The notes: generated from the letters alone by a model not told the origin. A stretch of 64,000 nucleotides of DNA from Steinernema hermaphroditum (GCA_030435675.1 CM059622.1:10602001-10666000); one strand, 5' to 3'; positions 22,830 to 34,944 are shown, numbered from the stretch's first letter. Numbers and translations are program-made.

Positions 22830-24711
22830 ATGAGAGCACTCCTTTTCTTCTTCCTGCTGGCCGTCGCCGCGGGCACAAAAGTGCTCATCTACTCGCCCCG
22901 CTTCGGAGGATCCCATGTGTCGTTCATGGGCAAAGTCGCCGATATCCTTGTACAGGAGGGGATGGACGTGGTAAGTTCCTATAAGTTGGCTTCTTATCCC
23001 TCGCCATCAGACCGTTCTGCTGCCGAAGATGAACCGCTGGCTCAACGCGAACGGCACGAAGCTGGCGAAGACGATCACGATAGAAACGGATCCGCGCGTA
23101 GCTAAGATGTACGAAGACGACCGAATCGTGGCGGCGGTGTGGAACACCGAGAACTCAGGGATGCTGTCGGCGATGGCGCTCTTGGAAACCGTCACCGTCG
23201 GCCACACACTCCAGTGCGAGACGAATCTGCGGCAGAGGGAACTGCTGGAGTTCTTGAGGGCCGAAAAGTTCGACCTGGGAGTCAGCGAGGTCTTCGATCT
23301 CTGCGGACTGGGTGAGTTCCATGACTTCTATTGGAAAGCATTGTACCCTGTGATAACTGATTGTGGATCGATTTGGCGCCAAAAGATAAAACGACTAGAG
23401 AAGATAACAGGATCCTACATAGATGTTGTTTAGATGTTCAAAAGTACAGTTTATTAACTGACCGTTTTCCGTTCTATTAGGTTCCTCTAACTCCCACTTT
23501 GTAGGAATATTCGAGGAAATAGGGCTAAGCAACCACGTGATCATGCAGACGGCGCTGCTTCCCGAGAAGGTCGCCCGCGTTTTCGGAGTCCCGAATCTGC
23601 CTTCGCTCGTTCCTGGTAGGCTGAGACCGTCGAAACTAGAGAAACAAGTCCCTTTTAGCCTACTACAGCGATTCTCCAATGCACATGGACTACAAAGACC
23701 GAGCCCTGAACCTCTTTAAATCTCTTTTCGGAAACTGGTGGACTGAGCACACCTTGATCTCGATTGAAGAGGCAGCCCAGAAGGTTCTCGGAAGGAGAGT
23801 CGACTTCGAGAAGAAGATGGCCGAGGCCAGCTTCGTGTTCACCAACACTGACCCCGTTCTTGACTTCCCCAGGGCGATCTCGGAGAGGGTGATCAACATC
23901 GGAGGTCTCAGCGTGCCGGATCCGAAGCCTCTGGACGCCTACTGGGAAGAAGTGGTGACGGAGAGGAAAACGGCCGTGCTGATTTCCTTCGGGTCGGTCG
24001 CCCAGAGCTACACCATGTCGACTGGAATGAAAAAGTCTCTTTTGGAGACCTTCCGGCGGTTCCCCGAGGTCACTTTCATCTGGAAGTACGAGATAGACGA
24101 AGACGAAGTGGCCAAGGACGTGCCCAACGTAGTCACCAACAAGTGGGTCCCCCAGAACGACCTCCTCGCCCACCCCAACCTCAAACTCTTCGTCACCCAC
24201 GCCGGGATGAACTCGATTCTCGAATCCACTCGCAGAGGAGTCCCCATGATCACCATTCCTCTCTTCGGGGACCAAATGAGAAACGCTCAAACCGTGCGAC
24301 GATTCGGAAACTCGGAGTTCCTCGACAAAGTCGATCTCCTCGACACCGACCTTCTGGAGAAAACATTCAGGAAACTTCTCCAGGATGAAAGGTAAAGACA
24401 TTTCAAAGGTCTATGCCTACCTGCTTGCCTTCAGCTACCGTAGTAATGCGTCGCGTCTCTCCCAAATGATGGCGAAACGACCGCGAAATCAGCGAGACGA
24501 ACTCGTCAAACACATCAAGTTCGCCGCCGAGTTCGGATCTCTTCCCGAGTACCGTATCCCCCAGCTGCCCTTCCTACAGTACTACATGCTGGACATCATA
24601 CTTCCACTCATCGCATTCTCCGTTCTTGTCTCTATATCGATCACTCTCGTTGTGATTCGCCTCCTTAAGTGCTTTTTCCAGCAGAAACCAAAGAAAGAGA
24701 AGGTGCTCTAA
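22830..24711 (+). CDS. UDP-glucuronosyltransferase 3 of the cluster
   Basis: ER UGT, divergently placed to UGT 2 with only about 230 bp between start codons, so the two may share a promoter region. The signal peptide MRALLFFFLLAVAAG leads into TKVLIYSPRFGGSHVSFMGK. The second exon has NANGTKLAKTITIETDPRVA and KFDLGVSEVFDLCGLG. A 190-bp intron (about 23311-23504) is longer than the others. The third exon starts GIFEEIGLSNHVIM. The signature region is NKWVPQNDLLAHPNLKLFVT with HAGMNSILESTRRGVPM. The last exon (from about 24435) begins YRSNASRL and ends with a TM helix and KEKVL (KxKxx). About 520 residues. AATAAA directly follows the stop (AAGAATAAAAAC). Confidence 0.93.
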
Positions 24712-26946
24712 GAATAAAAACATCACTTTTTGTGAGATCAACTAGCTTTGCTCTATTTGTTCTGTAGTGTGTAACCTAATCAATCTCGCCGGCAGCGAGT
24801 TGTCTTCGCCCAGTTGCGTTCAGCACTAAAACAGGTCCGACGACCCGAAGAGCGCGTTCTCTGAATTCTCCTGAGGTCGCCAAGTTGAAGGAAGGGGTGA
24901 AGTTTGTGCGTGACATCATCTCGGCGAATCGAGGGACGTCGGAGAGATGTGTTCTAGTAGTTAGAGATGTGTTCTAGCCGTAGTTACTTACCATAAAATA
25001 GAAAAAAAAATCGACGAACAACAGGTTCTGTTGGTAATTCGACTTTTGTGTTGACTAAAAAGTGCATTTGCAAGGAAGTTAAGGGAAGCGGTAGACGCGA
25101 AGTGCCACCGCCATGTTTTATGAATTTTCCTACAGTGTCTGTCCAAAACAAAGAATCGACCGAACCTGTGAAGCGTCGAGTCTACTTTGATCTCTTCTTG
25201 TTCTTGAAGTAGACCGCTCCATAAATTCTATGGAACAACCTGTGCTTAGGAAATGATTCTTCAGAAGGAAGTCTAAACGAAAAAGTTATTTTCGAGAGCA
25301 CATTAGAGGGAGACCGGTTGTGCATCGTCATCAAAGACATAACCGGTGGGATTACTCATGGGTTCTTTCCCACGGGTTCGTCAGTTTCAAGTAGAGCACC
25401 TCGTTAAAAAATAATGACAGGACCATATTTGAGGATTTTCCTACCAGTCCATTTAATTAAGCATGCCCCATTGTTTTCTCCCCATTGTATTGTTATATCG
25501 AAATCAAGAGAAAACGGAGACAATTGGTAATCATGTTCTGACATCCTTTTTTTGTCCCACTACCACAAGCAATGTCATAACTTCAGGCCACCTCCGAGAA
25601 AACTGCTTCTTTGCAAGCAATAAGAAGTCAATCAAGCAGCGTTCCCACCCTCTCTCACACTTTCTCCGACCAATTCACACCCTAACGTGAGAAACTCACC
25701 TTCTGCTGGTGTTTCCGAGCAAACATTACCGTAATCCAGGGGTCGGGAGCGGCGCACGTGGCCCTATACTGCATAGCTGAATCTGATTGTCCATCAGCTA
25801 TGCCAGCATCTTGCCTAGTCCGCCGCCCGCGAATTCCGGAGACTCGAGGCGAGGCGCGCGGGAGAGCGTCGAGGCAGCGACTACCTCCACATATCCCGGG
25901 ACTCGCTTCTCTGTTTACCTTTCCGTTCAGAAACTCCTCCCGAGTGTTTGATTAACTGTGTTTGTTCGGCCGCGTCGTCAACCGCCTCACTCTCGGGTCA
26001 ATCAAACGCCTCTCGAGGAGGGCGCCGTTGACATTGTGCGAAGCGGCAGAAAGTTGGGAAGTTGACCACCCACTGATCAGATTAACAATGGAGGTCGTTA
26101 GATGGGTAGCACGACACGGGATAATATGGAGAGGGGTACGGTAGGGGGTCGTTCTTTCGCTATCCGGATGGGAGAAAAGGAAAAGAACAACGTTTAGAGG
26201 TTACGAGATTCTGGGATTGTGCGGAACTGTCGACTCGAGAGGGGAGGCGCTTTTCGGGAAAACGCCGACAGCTTTTGGGAATGGAGACTCGTGATCGTAG
26301 AGAAGATGCCACTTTTGACCTCTGGTTTCGGCCTCTCTCACTCAGTCCCAAAAGGCATTTCATAGTGGAGAATAGAAGACAATCCAATATCACTCAATCA
26401 TTAGTCGAATGTCATAAATGGGCCAGAATGAGAAGATTCCAATAGGTCTTGCCCCACGTTTTTCTCTGTTTTGCGCCAAACGTAGAAATACGGCGTTAGT
26501 TCTCACTGCTACCCACTCAAAGCTTCAAACTGAAATCAATACGAGGCAACATTAAAGCCATTTTCGAGGCGACCCAAGACTCCCATCTCTTATTCCACCT
26601 TTCCTTCTCTCGATCGCCACTCCACCGTAAAGCAAACAACGCGTTCTTCGCCCGTCTACCGTCTCCGAAAAACGGCAGCCAACGTCACCGAGGCACAAAA
26701 GCTCTCTGTTTGTTCGACTTCTTTTCCGCCGGAGCGATTCGAGAAGGTGACCTTTCGCTGGAAGAGGAAGAGGTCGATGGATGGAAACATTCAGTTCAGT
26801 TGACTCCCAAACGATGACAGCCATTTGGATAAGCCCTACATAAAATAGAAGACAGCTCTATACGATATCGGGCTTTTAGAAGGGAAGAGGCTAATGACTT
26901 CGACTGACGACGGCGCTGGAATTAGCGGAAAGCTTTGGCAACCATC

Positions 26947-26985
26947 TGCAACAGCTTCCGGCTGAATCGGCCGGAAGCTGTTGCA
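26947..26985. repeat. Perfect 16-bp inverted repeat, hairpin
   Basis: The arms GCAACAGCTTCCGGC and GCCGGAAGCTGTTGC, extended by one outer T-A pair, are separated by the 7-base loop TGAATCG. The stem is GC-rich and fully paired. The loop is too short for a typical nematode pre-miRNA. It could form a cruciform or a transcript hairpin. No role is evident. Confidence 0.8.
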
Positions 26986-27429
26986 CGTGAAATCCATCAG
27001 CGCAAATCCATTTTCAGGCGATTTCACCCTCTAAAGTAACGAGTGATTCAAAGCTGTGGCTCATCTTCGGTCAGTAGAAGACCTATCTGACTGAGTTCGA
27101 ATCCCGTCCTGATTTCGACCGCTCTCCGAGTGATCAGTGTAATCGAAAATGAATGCCAAGTACATTTCTACTTGGATTTTAAGTCAGTCAATTCCATGCA
27201 GCCTTTGGCGCTCTTTGGCGTCGGATACCTGATGGTGGGATTATACGCGTTCGTGACCAGGAATCAATGCCTCCCTGGGATCGCGTCGCTTTCGTTAGTC
27301 ACTTTGTTTTATCTCCCACATTCACCGATTCTCCTTTTGATAGCGCTGTTTTCCTGAGAGTTGTTTACTCCTCGTGGTGATTCCAAGATCACCTTTTGGA
27401 CGACTTCCCGTCCTGCACGTCTTCTCGGG

Positions 27430-27437
27430 TATTTAAG
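27430..27437 (+). promoter_or_regulatory. TATA-like element before UGT 4
   Basis: TATTTAAG lies 34 bp upstream of the UGT 4 start codon. Spacing would give a very short 5' UTR. It is supported by position only. Confidence 0.35.
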
Positions 27438-27470
27438 TGCGCCAAACCCGTTTCCGCTGCACCCTTAACC

Positions 27471-29153
27471 ATGCGCCTTCTTGCATACCTTTTGGCAACA
27501 CTAAGTGTCTGCGCCTCCTTCAAGGTGCTGGTCTATTCGCCTCGTCTTGGACGCTCCCATGTGAACTTTCTGGGCAAAATCGCCGACGTACTCGTGGAAG
27601 AAGGTCACGATGTGGTATGTACCTCCCTTTGTGATAGCTCTCATAGGTGCGATTCAGACGGTCGTCCTGCCCAAAATAAATCCTCTCGTGGACACGAACG
27701 GCACCGAACTCGCTAAGACGATCACCACAGAGGCAGATCCGCGCGCCGAGGCCCACTTCCTCCGTCCGGAGATGCTGGCCAAGCAATGGTCCCTCCGCGA
27801 TCCTTCCCCCTTCGAGCTGAAGAAGCGTCTCGACGTCGTCCGCTGGATCCACACTCACCAGTGCGAGAAGACGCTCAACGACAATGCACTTCTAGACGCA
27901 CTGAAGTCAGAGGAATTCGATCTGGGTATTAGCGAGGCGTTCGACTACTGTGGATTGGGTGAGTGGGCAACAGTGGCTATTCTCAGTGCAATTCTAGGCC
28001 TCTTTGCCGAGATAAACCTCGAGAAACACGTCGTCGTCCAAAGCACGATTCTGTTCGACAGCGTCGCCTCTATCTTCGGAGTCCCCAACGTCCCTTCCGT
28101 CGTTCCAGGAGCTCTGAGCAGGCAAGCGAACGACATGACGTACTTCGGACGGATTCTGAACCTCGTGAGCAACTACTTCACGCAGAGTTGGCTGGACTCA
28201 TTGAGGGACTCGGAAGAGGCAATTCTGGAGAAGAAACACGGGAGGCGAACCGACTTCTACCGGAAGATGGCCGAAGCCGTCTTTGTCATCACCAACTCCG
28301 ATCCTCTTCTCGACTTCCCAAGGCCCATCACCGAAAAGGTCGTCAACCTGGGTGGCCTCAACGTGCCTGAGCCTGAACCTCTGGACGCGTTCTGGGAGGA
28401 AGTCATGAATAGACGCAGCAAGACGGTTTACATGTCCTTCGGGTCCATGTCGCAGTCCCACCTAATGCCCCCGGAGATGAAGAAGGCTGTACTGGAGACG
28501 TTCCGGCGGTTTCCCGAAGTCACTTTCATCTGGAAGTACGAGATCGACGAAGACGAGGTGGCCAAGGACGTGCCCAACGTGGTCACCCACAAGTGGGTCC
28601 CCCAGAATGACCTCCTCGCCCACCCCAACCTCAAACTCTTTGTCACCCACTCCGGGATGGCCTCCGTCTTGGAGTCGACCCACCGAGGCGTCCCCATGCT
28701 GTGCATTCCCATCTTCGGCGACCAATTCAGAAATTCCCAAATGGCGAAACGGTTTGGGGTGGCGCAGATGGCCCAGAAGGCCGTCCTCGTCGACAGCGAT
28801 GTCTTTGAAAGAAACATTCGAGAAATGCTCGAAAATGAGAGGCGAGTACAGTACAGAGAACGCGGCATTAATGGTGTACTTACAGCTACCGTAAGAACGC
28901 GTCGCGTCTCTCCCAAATGATGGCGAAACGTCCGCGAAATCAGCGAGAAGAACTCGTCAAACACATCAAGTTCGCCGCCGAGTACGGATCTCTTCCCGAG
29001 TATCGTATCCCCCAGCTCTCCTTCCTACAGTACTACATGCTCGATATCATCGTTCCGGCATTCATACTGATGGCTTTTGCGATCTACTTTGTGATCAAAT
29101 TGCTCTTTAAAGTCCAAGTTGTATTGAGGAGCATCAAAGTGAAGACGACCTAG
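27471..29153 (+). CDS. UDP-glucuronosyltransferase 4 of the cluster
   Basis: ER UGT with signal peptide MRLLAYLLATLSVCAS followed by FKVLVYSPRLGRSHVNFLGK. It carries VDTNGTELAKTITTEADPRA, KSEEFDLGISEAFDYCGLG, HKWVPQNDLLAHPNLKLFVT and HSGMASVLESTHRGVPM. It ends in a TM helix and KVKTT (KxKxx). Unlike the other copies it has no intron at the VVPG junction: the coding frame runs straight through SVVPGALSRQANDMTYFG. The intron before the last exon (28842-28885, 44 bp) starts with GC, not GT. Only that boundary keeps the frame into SYRKNASRL, and retaining the intron gives a frameshift. Ligand-side residues differ most from the other UGTs, which suggests a different substrate range. Confidence 0.93.
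28842..28885 (+). other. GC-AG intron in UGT 4
   Basis: The donor reads AG/GCGAGT and the acceptor TTACAG/CTACCG. The 44-bp length matches neighbours. The homologous introns in UGT 1-3 start with GT at the same codon position, so this is a donor T-to-C change that kept good flanking complementarity to U1. The use of this boundary is inferred from frame and homology. Confidence 0.75.
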
Positions 29154-29338
29154 TGAACGCTCTGTGTAACCTAAATTGCCATTTAATAAAAGTGATCCGC
29201 TTTGATCACTGTACAGCTTTTTGTTTGGATTACAAACGCTACCTTCATCTTTATATGTGTCTCTCAATCTGCCTTCTTGTGCCCGTTTTAACCACTTTAT
29301 TTCCATATGACCGATAACCGAAATGCAACATGAACAGA

Positions 29339-30157
29339 TTAACCAGACCTAACGGTGAACGTAAACTTGAGTCCATCTGCAGAGCCACAGAGCATCGGAT
29401 CCGCCTCAGTCATCTCTCCTACTTGCTCCGTGTGCGGGTTTCTCAGCTCCTTGTCCACCTTGACTTCTTTGTCTACCACGCACTCCAACCTCTTCAACTC
29501 CGGGTACTCGGTCTCCCTCCACTGCTCTATGACTTCGCGGACCACCCTGGCAGGCAGCTGTAGCTCTGGCCCCAAGAAGATCTTCCGCTTGCCCAGCGTC
29601 TTAAACTCCGTCCCCACTTTGACTCCGTCCAGCTTGAGCTCCACGATGCCGGGCTTCTTCATCGTCTCCAGGAGCTTGTTCTTCACCTTATTCGTGATGT
29701 TCGTCTTCTGGACGCGGATGTTCTTGAGGTTGGGGGAGTCGAGGATGTCGAGGAGGAACTTCTCGAAGCGGGTACAGTCCGTCAGCACCATCTTGATGGT
29801 CACCGACTGGAAGTTCCTTCCGAACTGCGGGATCAGGGGAAACTGCGAGACGTTGGAGGCGATCAGCGAGCGGAACTGGAGGTTCGCTTCGGAAAGGAAG
29901 TCCTCCACGGGCACCAGAACCGTCTTCGACCCGATGGCGGTGGGCTTGTGGGGAATGATGTGGAGGAAGCCGAGCTTCGCAGCGGGAGTCAGCTCCTGGA
30001 GACGGTCGGAGGCGACGAAAGCGACGCGGGGAGAATCGGGGCTAACGTGGATGGAGGCGTTGATGGGACGCTCCTCTTCGGCCTCGACATCCATTTTGGA
30101 GAAGGCGTTGTCGCCCAGCTGCACACCTCTGATACCTGACGTCAGACGACCTGCCAT
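29339..30157 (-). CDS. Hypothetical 272-residue protein, single exon
   Basis: Intronless, unlike almost every other gene here. The minus-strand start is preceded by TTTTTCGTAG nine bases upstream, a plausible trans-splice acceptor. The product has no signal peptide or membrane segment. The first 75 residues look disordered or beta-rich (INASIHVSPDSPRVAFVASD). The C-terminal half has blocks spaced like short Leu-rich repeats: LLDILDSPNLKNIRVQKTNI, KKPGIVELKLDGVKVG, YPELKRLECVVDKEVKVDKE. That layout recalls the C-terminal part of nematode F-box-associated (FTH/DUF38-type) proteins, but no F-box is present. I do not assign a family. The missing introns raise the possibility of a retrocopy. Confidence 0.7.
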   Translation of the reverse strand: MAGRLTSGIRGVQLGDNAFSKMDVEAEEERPINASIHVSPDSPRVAFVASDRLQELTPAAKLGFLHIIPHKPTAIGSKTVLVPVEDFLSEANLQFRSLIASNVSQFPLIPQFGRNFQSVTIKMVLTDCTRFEKFLLDILDSPNLKNIRVQKTNITNKVKNKLLETMKKPGIVELKLDGVKVGTEFKTLGKRKIFLGPELQLPARVVREVIEQWRETEYPELKRLECVVDKEVKVDKELRNPHTEQVGEMTEADPMLCGSADGLKFTFTVRSG

Positions 30158-33100
30158 TTGAATTTCTACGAAAAATAGAGTTTTTGATCACAGATTAGAT
30201 GTTTATATTAAACGAAAGCGATGCTAAATTACACAAACACACCTTAATGTGCTGTTTACACCGAACATCCATACCCATTATCTCCACGAGGCGACGATCA
30301 TCTATGTGGTACGCCTCTCCCAGAATTGAGAATCTTTGTGGCCATCATTCAGATGGGTTGTTTGCAGTCGGATTTTCCTGGGAAGCGTTAACAAAGAGCG
30401 TTTTCCTCTTCCAGAATTGGTCAATTACCCAAAGACACACTCAGTAATTAGCCTCTTTCGGACCAATATCTCTTAATGGCAGACATGGTGCGCCCCCTTG
30501 AGTAATTGGATTGGACAGCAACGCGTCACATAAAGGACGACCGCTGGTCCTCGGGATATTCACTTTTGCCCCTCGATGTCCACTTCCCGGGATGTGCGAT
30601 CCTTTCCGGTCAGTGTATGGCCTAACGGGATCCCATCGGGTCCAGCCCCTTCTTGTTTTGAAATTATTCAGGATATCGAATTTTGAGCGCCATTTCTCGT
30701 TGACGAGGGCGTTTTCAGATGAAACTAATCAAGTGGAGGCGGACGTCCGTCTACTTTAGTGTCTTGCATCGGCGTACCCTTCTTCGTGAATATTAAACTG
30801 GCTTTTCGATTAATGTTGTTATGAGAGACGAAGTCGCCAAGCTATGTGAAATGTCCTTCTTTTTGTCACCTTCTCTTTCTGACAGGACTTCACTCCATCC
30901 ATATGTTACAACTCGCGAAATTCTGTTGAAGAGTACCTTGCATTGCCAGTGCAATGCACTAAAGTGCAAGCAGCGCAGGAATCACTACGTTGACCACATG
31001 ATTATTGGATGCGTTAGCACTTTCTAGAGGAGACCTTTTTAGCAGGTTTGATCAAGTATGTCGTAAAGAAGAAGTAGGGGACTACAAAACTGTTGTGCTA
31101 CTTGGGTTATTGTATCCTTCGCTCAGTTTTTACGAGAAGGTGACACGAGAAATGTTACTTAAGTGTTCGAGTTGGACTCGATTTGCTCTCAAAATTCTTT
31201 TTTTTTTTCTTTGACAGTGTTTAACGTGTTGTCCACTTTGCTGGAGAAACGTATTCCACTGGCTCAAAAACTGCATAGAATATGCAACCGTTTTATGCAT
31301 ATCGGAAAGCATTAGGAATGCATGTGCTGACTCTTTGTTGTTGCCGCTCTTTGGTCTTTCCCTACCGTACACCTCTGACTAATAACTGTTTTCGTTCTGT
31401 CACGTAGAGCTTGTTTTGAATCCACGACGCGGCATTTCCTCGTGTCATTCCATTCACTTCCTCATTCGAGGAGTACTCTTACCCACTTTGGGGTCCTTTT
31501 CCTCTTTGTGGACAGTTCATCGTTTTAAGCGAATCCACCAGCTCTTCACGTAGCGGCACTTAAAGCGCAATTGCGTTACATCTTGTGAGTCTTGGTCGTC
31601 ATGACGAAGGGTGGGGAATAACAAGAAAGGGTTAGGGTTGTTATTCTCTGCTTTGTACAAGTCGGACTCGCTTTGCCTCTCCAAGCGACTGTCCAAATGT
31701 CGCCAGTAGAGCTGCTTTCCATCACATGGCCTCCTCAATACTAGGCTAATTAAATGGGTTCTTTAAATGGGTCAAAGCTGTTCTTTGTTCCTAAGGCTTG
31801 TTCATTTTTTGTACATGTGGCATATCATCTTGCCCATTGTACGTAGTTCGACGTCAGAGGGCTATCAAGATGACAGACGATAGAACTTCTGTTTACTCAA
31901 TTATGTGTTTAAAAGGCTTCATGGCGCACTTGACGAAACTACAAATCGCCTTCTTGGCGTCTCTCTGTCTTCAGCTGACGTTTGGCTTCCAGTTTGTATC
32001 CTCTTCACTCACCATGTTTGATACCGTATACCGATGACTAATGCCTATTGTTTTCTGTGCTGACACCGGAGGCGCCGCCTTTCGTCATACTTCAACACGG
32101 GACACTGTAAATCCGTTGTTTGTTCGCAACGGGTCTAAATTTAATGCTGCACACCGCTTAAAATAGTAGGTCCCAATGGTTTCGTGAAGAATACCCTAGG
32201 GAAGTACTTTGTCGTCATCGTCGGTTGCGTCAAAGGACAAAGCTACCCAGAAGACGCCATCGCGGCTTTGAGCTGGACGATCACAATGGCTGGAGTTTCA
32301 CGTAAACAACTCAAAATATCTCAAGGAACCTGTGAGATTTCGAAAAATATTTCCTGGGCATCGTCACATGGGCACTGTCTTATCGTCCAATCGGATTACC
32401 GTTTCTACGAAATCGCATTAATGTTGATCGCACTTTGTTGTTCGCTACTTAGGACTACAGTGATTCCTGAGTCAGTCTTGTCAAATCTGCTATTATCCCA
32501 GGAACCAGCGATAACTTCTAATCAGAACTTACATTGATTGTAATCTCGCCATTTTCCATCTCTGATTTGCCGCGAGGCCCGTTCCTCGGGAGTCAAAGTG
32601 CGCGCGAGAAGGGGATTATCCGAGTGCTCTTATAAGCAGCAGAAAAAGGTACTGTAATCGAACTAGGTTTTGCTTTGTATCCGTTCTACGACAAACTGCC
32701 AACCTGCCACTTGCTCAGTTTACACCTCTGCGGTTCGGAAAAAGACCGAAGAGGAAAGGAGTTACTGTAGTGGCGCGCAACTCTATAATGTAGTTTAAAG
32801 CAAAAACTACGCACTCACGTTGACCTTTTCTTTTTCGACACTCACACTCAAAACTAACCTTACATTCTCTTTCCAACGTAAGTCGTTCAGCATAAGCCCT
32901 GAGGTCTCCAGTTGAGGTTCGTCCAAAACCTCGATCTGAGGTTTGTGTTCTCTGTGACTTCAGCTGGCTTCAATAAACTCTACAACCTGGGTTATTCGGT
33001 GGAGAAAATGTTTTGTTTCGTACTCGTGAGTGCAGATCGCAAAGATCACAGTGCTCCTTAAATGGACTACTTTCCATCTGACTTTCTTCGTAGTGTATTC

Positions 33101-33233
33101 TCTCGTCACACTTGTTTTCTACCTGGCATACCCAGAGTAATCGTAGTTTTTGGCGTTCCAAAAAAGAGTCATGCAGTTCAACATAAAACAAATTCTTGGT
33201 GGTGGCTTTGTTTTGAAAAAAAAAAGCCAAAAA
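30158..33233. other. Intergenic, 3.1 kb, no gene supported
   Basis: Open frames up to 117 codons (about 32184-32537) lack an ATG or motifs. At about 31921 a short frame MAHLTKLQIAFLASLCLQLT has a signal-peptide-like profile and can be spliced to a few more codons, but the support is too weak for a gene call. The sequence is AT-richer than the coding parts. Confidence 0.5.
33217..33233 (-). terminator. Pol III terminator of tRNA-Phe
   Basis: On the minus strand the tRNA 3' end is followed at once by TTTTT and, three bases on, by a run of ten T. Both are normal RNA polymerase III stop signals. Confidence 0.85.
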
Positions 33234-33306
33234 TGCCACGAGCCGGGGTCGAACCGGCGACCTTTAGATCTTCAGTCTAACGCTCTCCCAACTGAGCTAT
33301 CATGGC
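33234..33306 (-). tRNA. tRNA-Phe (anticodon GAA)
   Basis: 73 nt, no intron. The acceptor stem GCCATGA pairs with TCGTGGC (one T-G pair), and the discriminator base is A. The D-arm contains TAGCTCAGTTGGGAGAGC (A box). The anticodon loop CTGAAGA gives GAA. The T-arm contains GCCGGTTCGACCCCGGC (B box intact). CCA is not encoded, as is usual in eukaryotes. A T-run follows immediately. Confidence 0.97.
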
Positions 33307-33430
33307 ACGTCTTTAGCGCCTTTCTATTTTTAGTGATGACAATGTTTCTACATTATCCATTCCCGCGTTCCAGAGGGGCGGAGTTCTCGCGTTCTGTCCT
33401 CGGGCCTTTCCCTCGTGCTTTGTGCAGACC

Positions 33431-34944
33431 ATGCCTGCTCTGTCTCAGATGTCCAACACCCCCTTCGCCATGTTCCTCCAATTCGTGGAGATCGCCCTGT
33501 TCTGCTGTGGGTTCATCACTCAGTTCTACTTCCTGGTGAGGATGCGGCGCGTCAGCTTGCTCCACTTCAACTTGAAGGTCCTGCTCGTAGGTCCGGCCTT
33601 CTCCTCGCCTCCATCAGCACTCTTTTAGGGGAGCTTTTCGGTCGCCTATGTCATCGTGGCCGTCGCGCGACTGATGAACTACGTGGAGGACTGGATCGAC
33701 CCCTACAGTGACAGCGACTCGCTTACCGTACCCCAGGCGCGGAGATGTTTCATTAGAAGGCTCTTCTACGACACTGCCATTAACGTCATCTCCATTGCGA
33801 TGGCGACCTTTGCTTTCGAACGTCTCTTTGCCACCATATACTCTCACAATTACGAGAAACACCGTCGGCGAATGGCTGGAATGTTGTTAGGGCTGCTCGT
33901 GGTAAGTCGTCTTTCCCACATAGGAGCCCCAGAACGCCTTAGGCGTAAACACGCACAAGGCACGTGGGATTCGGTGGCAGCGTTGGAGGGAAAACTCTGC
34001 AAACGCTGACCTTGTTAAGCGGAGTCTAAGCAGATTACCTTCTTGACGAAAGGGGGGCTCAATCTTCGATCAGCTGTCCCACTTTCTAATTTCAGAACTT
34101 TTGTAGGAAAGAAAAGGACTCAAAACAACTCATTACTCATTCATTCTGAAAGTACACTGCATGTCCGAGGCATGCGAGTTGAACCCTTCTAATAGTCATC
34201 CCCTTTAGTGGCTGATCTCCTTCGCCGGATCGCTGGCTATGTTTACCGAGAATCTCATCAGCTACGACTTCTGGAACAGGCGGATTCCGTTCAACTCGTG
34301 CGATATCCTGCAAACGTTCCCTAAGGCTCTCCAAGCCATCGCCGTCATCGCTCTCCTCTGCTACACCCTCACGGCTTTGGTCCGACCTCCCGTCCCAACT
34401 CCGTTGACCCTCAAGTTCCAGGCGTTCGTCACTGTCCACGCTCACAATCGGCGCGTCTCCAAGGAGATCTGCTTGGCCGAGAGCACTCACTCCCTAAGTC
34501 TCCGCTACCAGCATGCGGAGAATATCTCCACCACCCGCTTTCTGTCCGTCATCGTCGGAACCTTCGGAGTCGACCTCTTCTGCTCCTGCTTCACCCTCTT
34601 CTACGTCACTCTGAACAAAGGCTCGTCTTCGGATTCTGTCGTCGTCGACGTTCTCAGTGTGGTAATAGTTTCAGCCCTTCCTGTCCCCGTTTACCTATCA
34701 AATCCAGGCCTACAACATCGTCGACGCCGCCTACTCGTTCCTCTTCCCCGTCATGTGCATTCTTCTCCATCGGCCCTTGAGGGATCAGCTCAAGGAAGAC
34801 CTAAGAACGATAGTTTGCTGGAAGAAATGGAATGGTGACGGCTCCAGTCGTCCTCAGATCCGAAGCGTCTCAGGCAAACACTTGCCGTTCACGTACACAA
34901 ACTCGAGAGCTTACTTTGACGCGTTACACAAGATGTGGAACTGA
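33431..34944 (+). CDS. sre-type serpentine chemoreceptor
   Basis: Seven-TM receptor of the nematode Sre family, expected in sensory cilia. Exons join as FYFLVRMRRVSLLHFNLK / GSFSVAYVIVAVARLMNYVE, then a long exon ending MLLGLLV, then WLISFAGSLAMFTENLI onwards, and a last exon from AYNIVDAAYSFLFPVM. Family hallmarks visible are the FAFERLFATIYSHNYEK block after TM3, SLSLRYQHAENISTTRFL before TM5 and LHRPLRDQLKED after TM7. Three introns: about 52 bp, about 305 bp (33902-34208) and about 55 bp. TTTGTGCAG lies three bases before the ATG. AATAAA is at about 34959. About 350 residues, normal for the family. Intact, with no stop or frameshift seen. Confidence 0.88.

Larger units (their letters stand above)
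24712..27470. other. Intergenic, 2.8 kb, no gene supported
   Basis: Open frames here are short and lack motifs. I see a 16-bp perfect hairpin at 26947-26985 and, near 27080-27116, a stretch with a B-box-like GAGTTCGAATCCCGTCC preceded by TTCGGTCAGTAGAAG that looks like a fragment of a tRNA but does not fold as one. TACCGTA-type 7-mers lie at about 25728 and 26138. The last 60 bp hold the UGT 4 promoter. Confidence 0.5.

Noticed and set aside
27080..27116. tRNA-like segment with a B box (GAGTTCGAATCC)
   Set aside because: No acceptor stem or anticodon arm can be formed, so not a tRNA gene; at most a tRNA-derived scrap.
31921..32092. Signal-peptide-like mini-gene (MAHLTKLQIAFLASLC...) with a possible splice to a short second exon
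   Set aside because: Total would be under 40 residues and the proposed intron is longer than local norms; nothing independent supports it.
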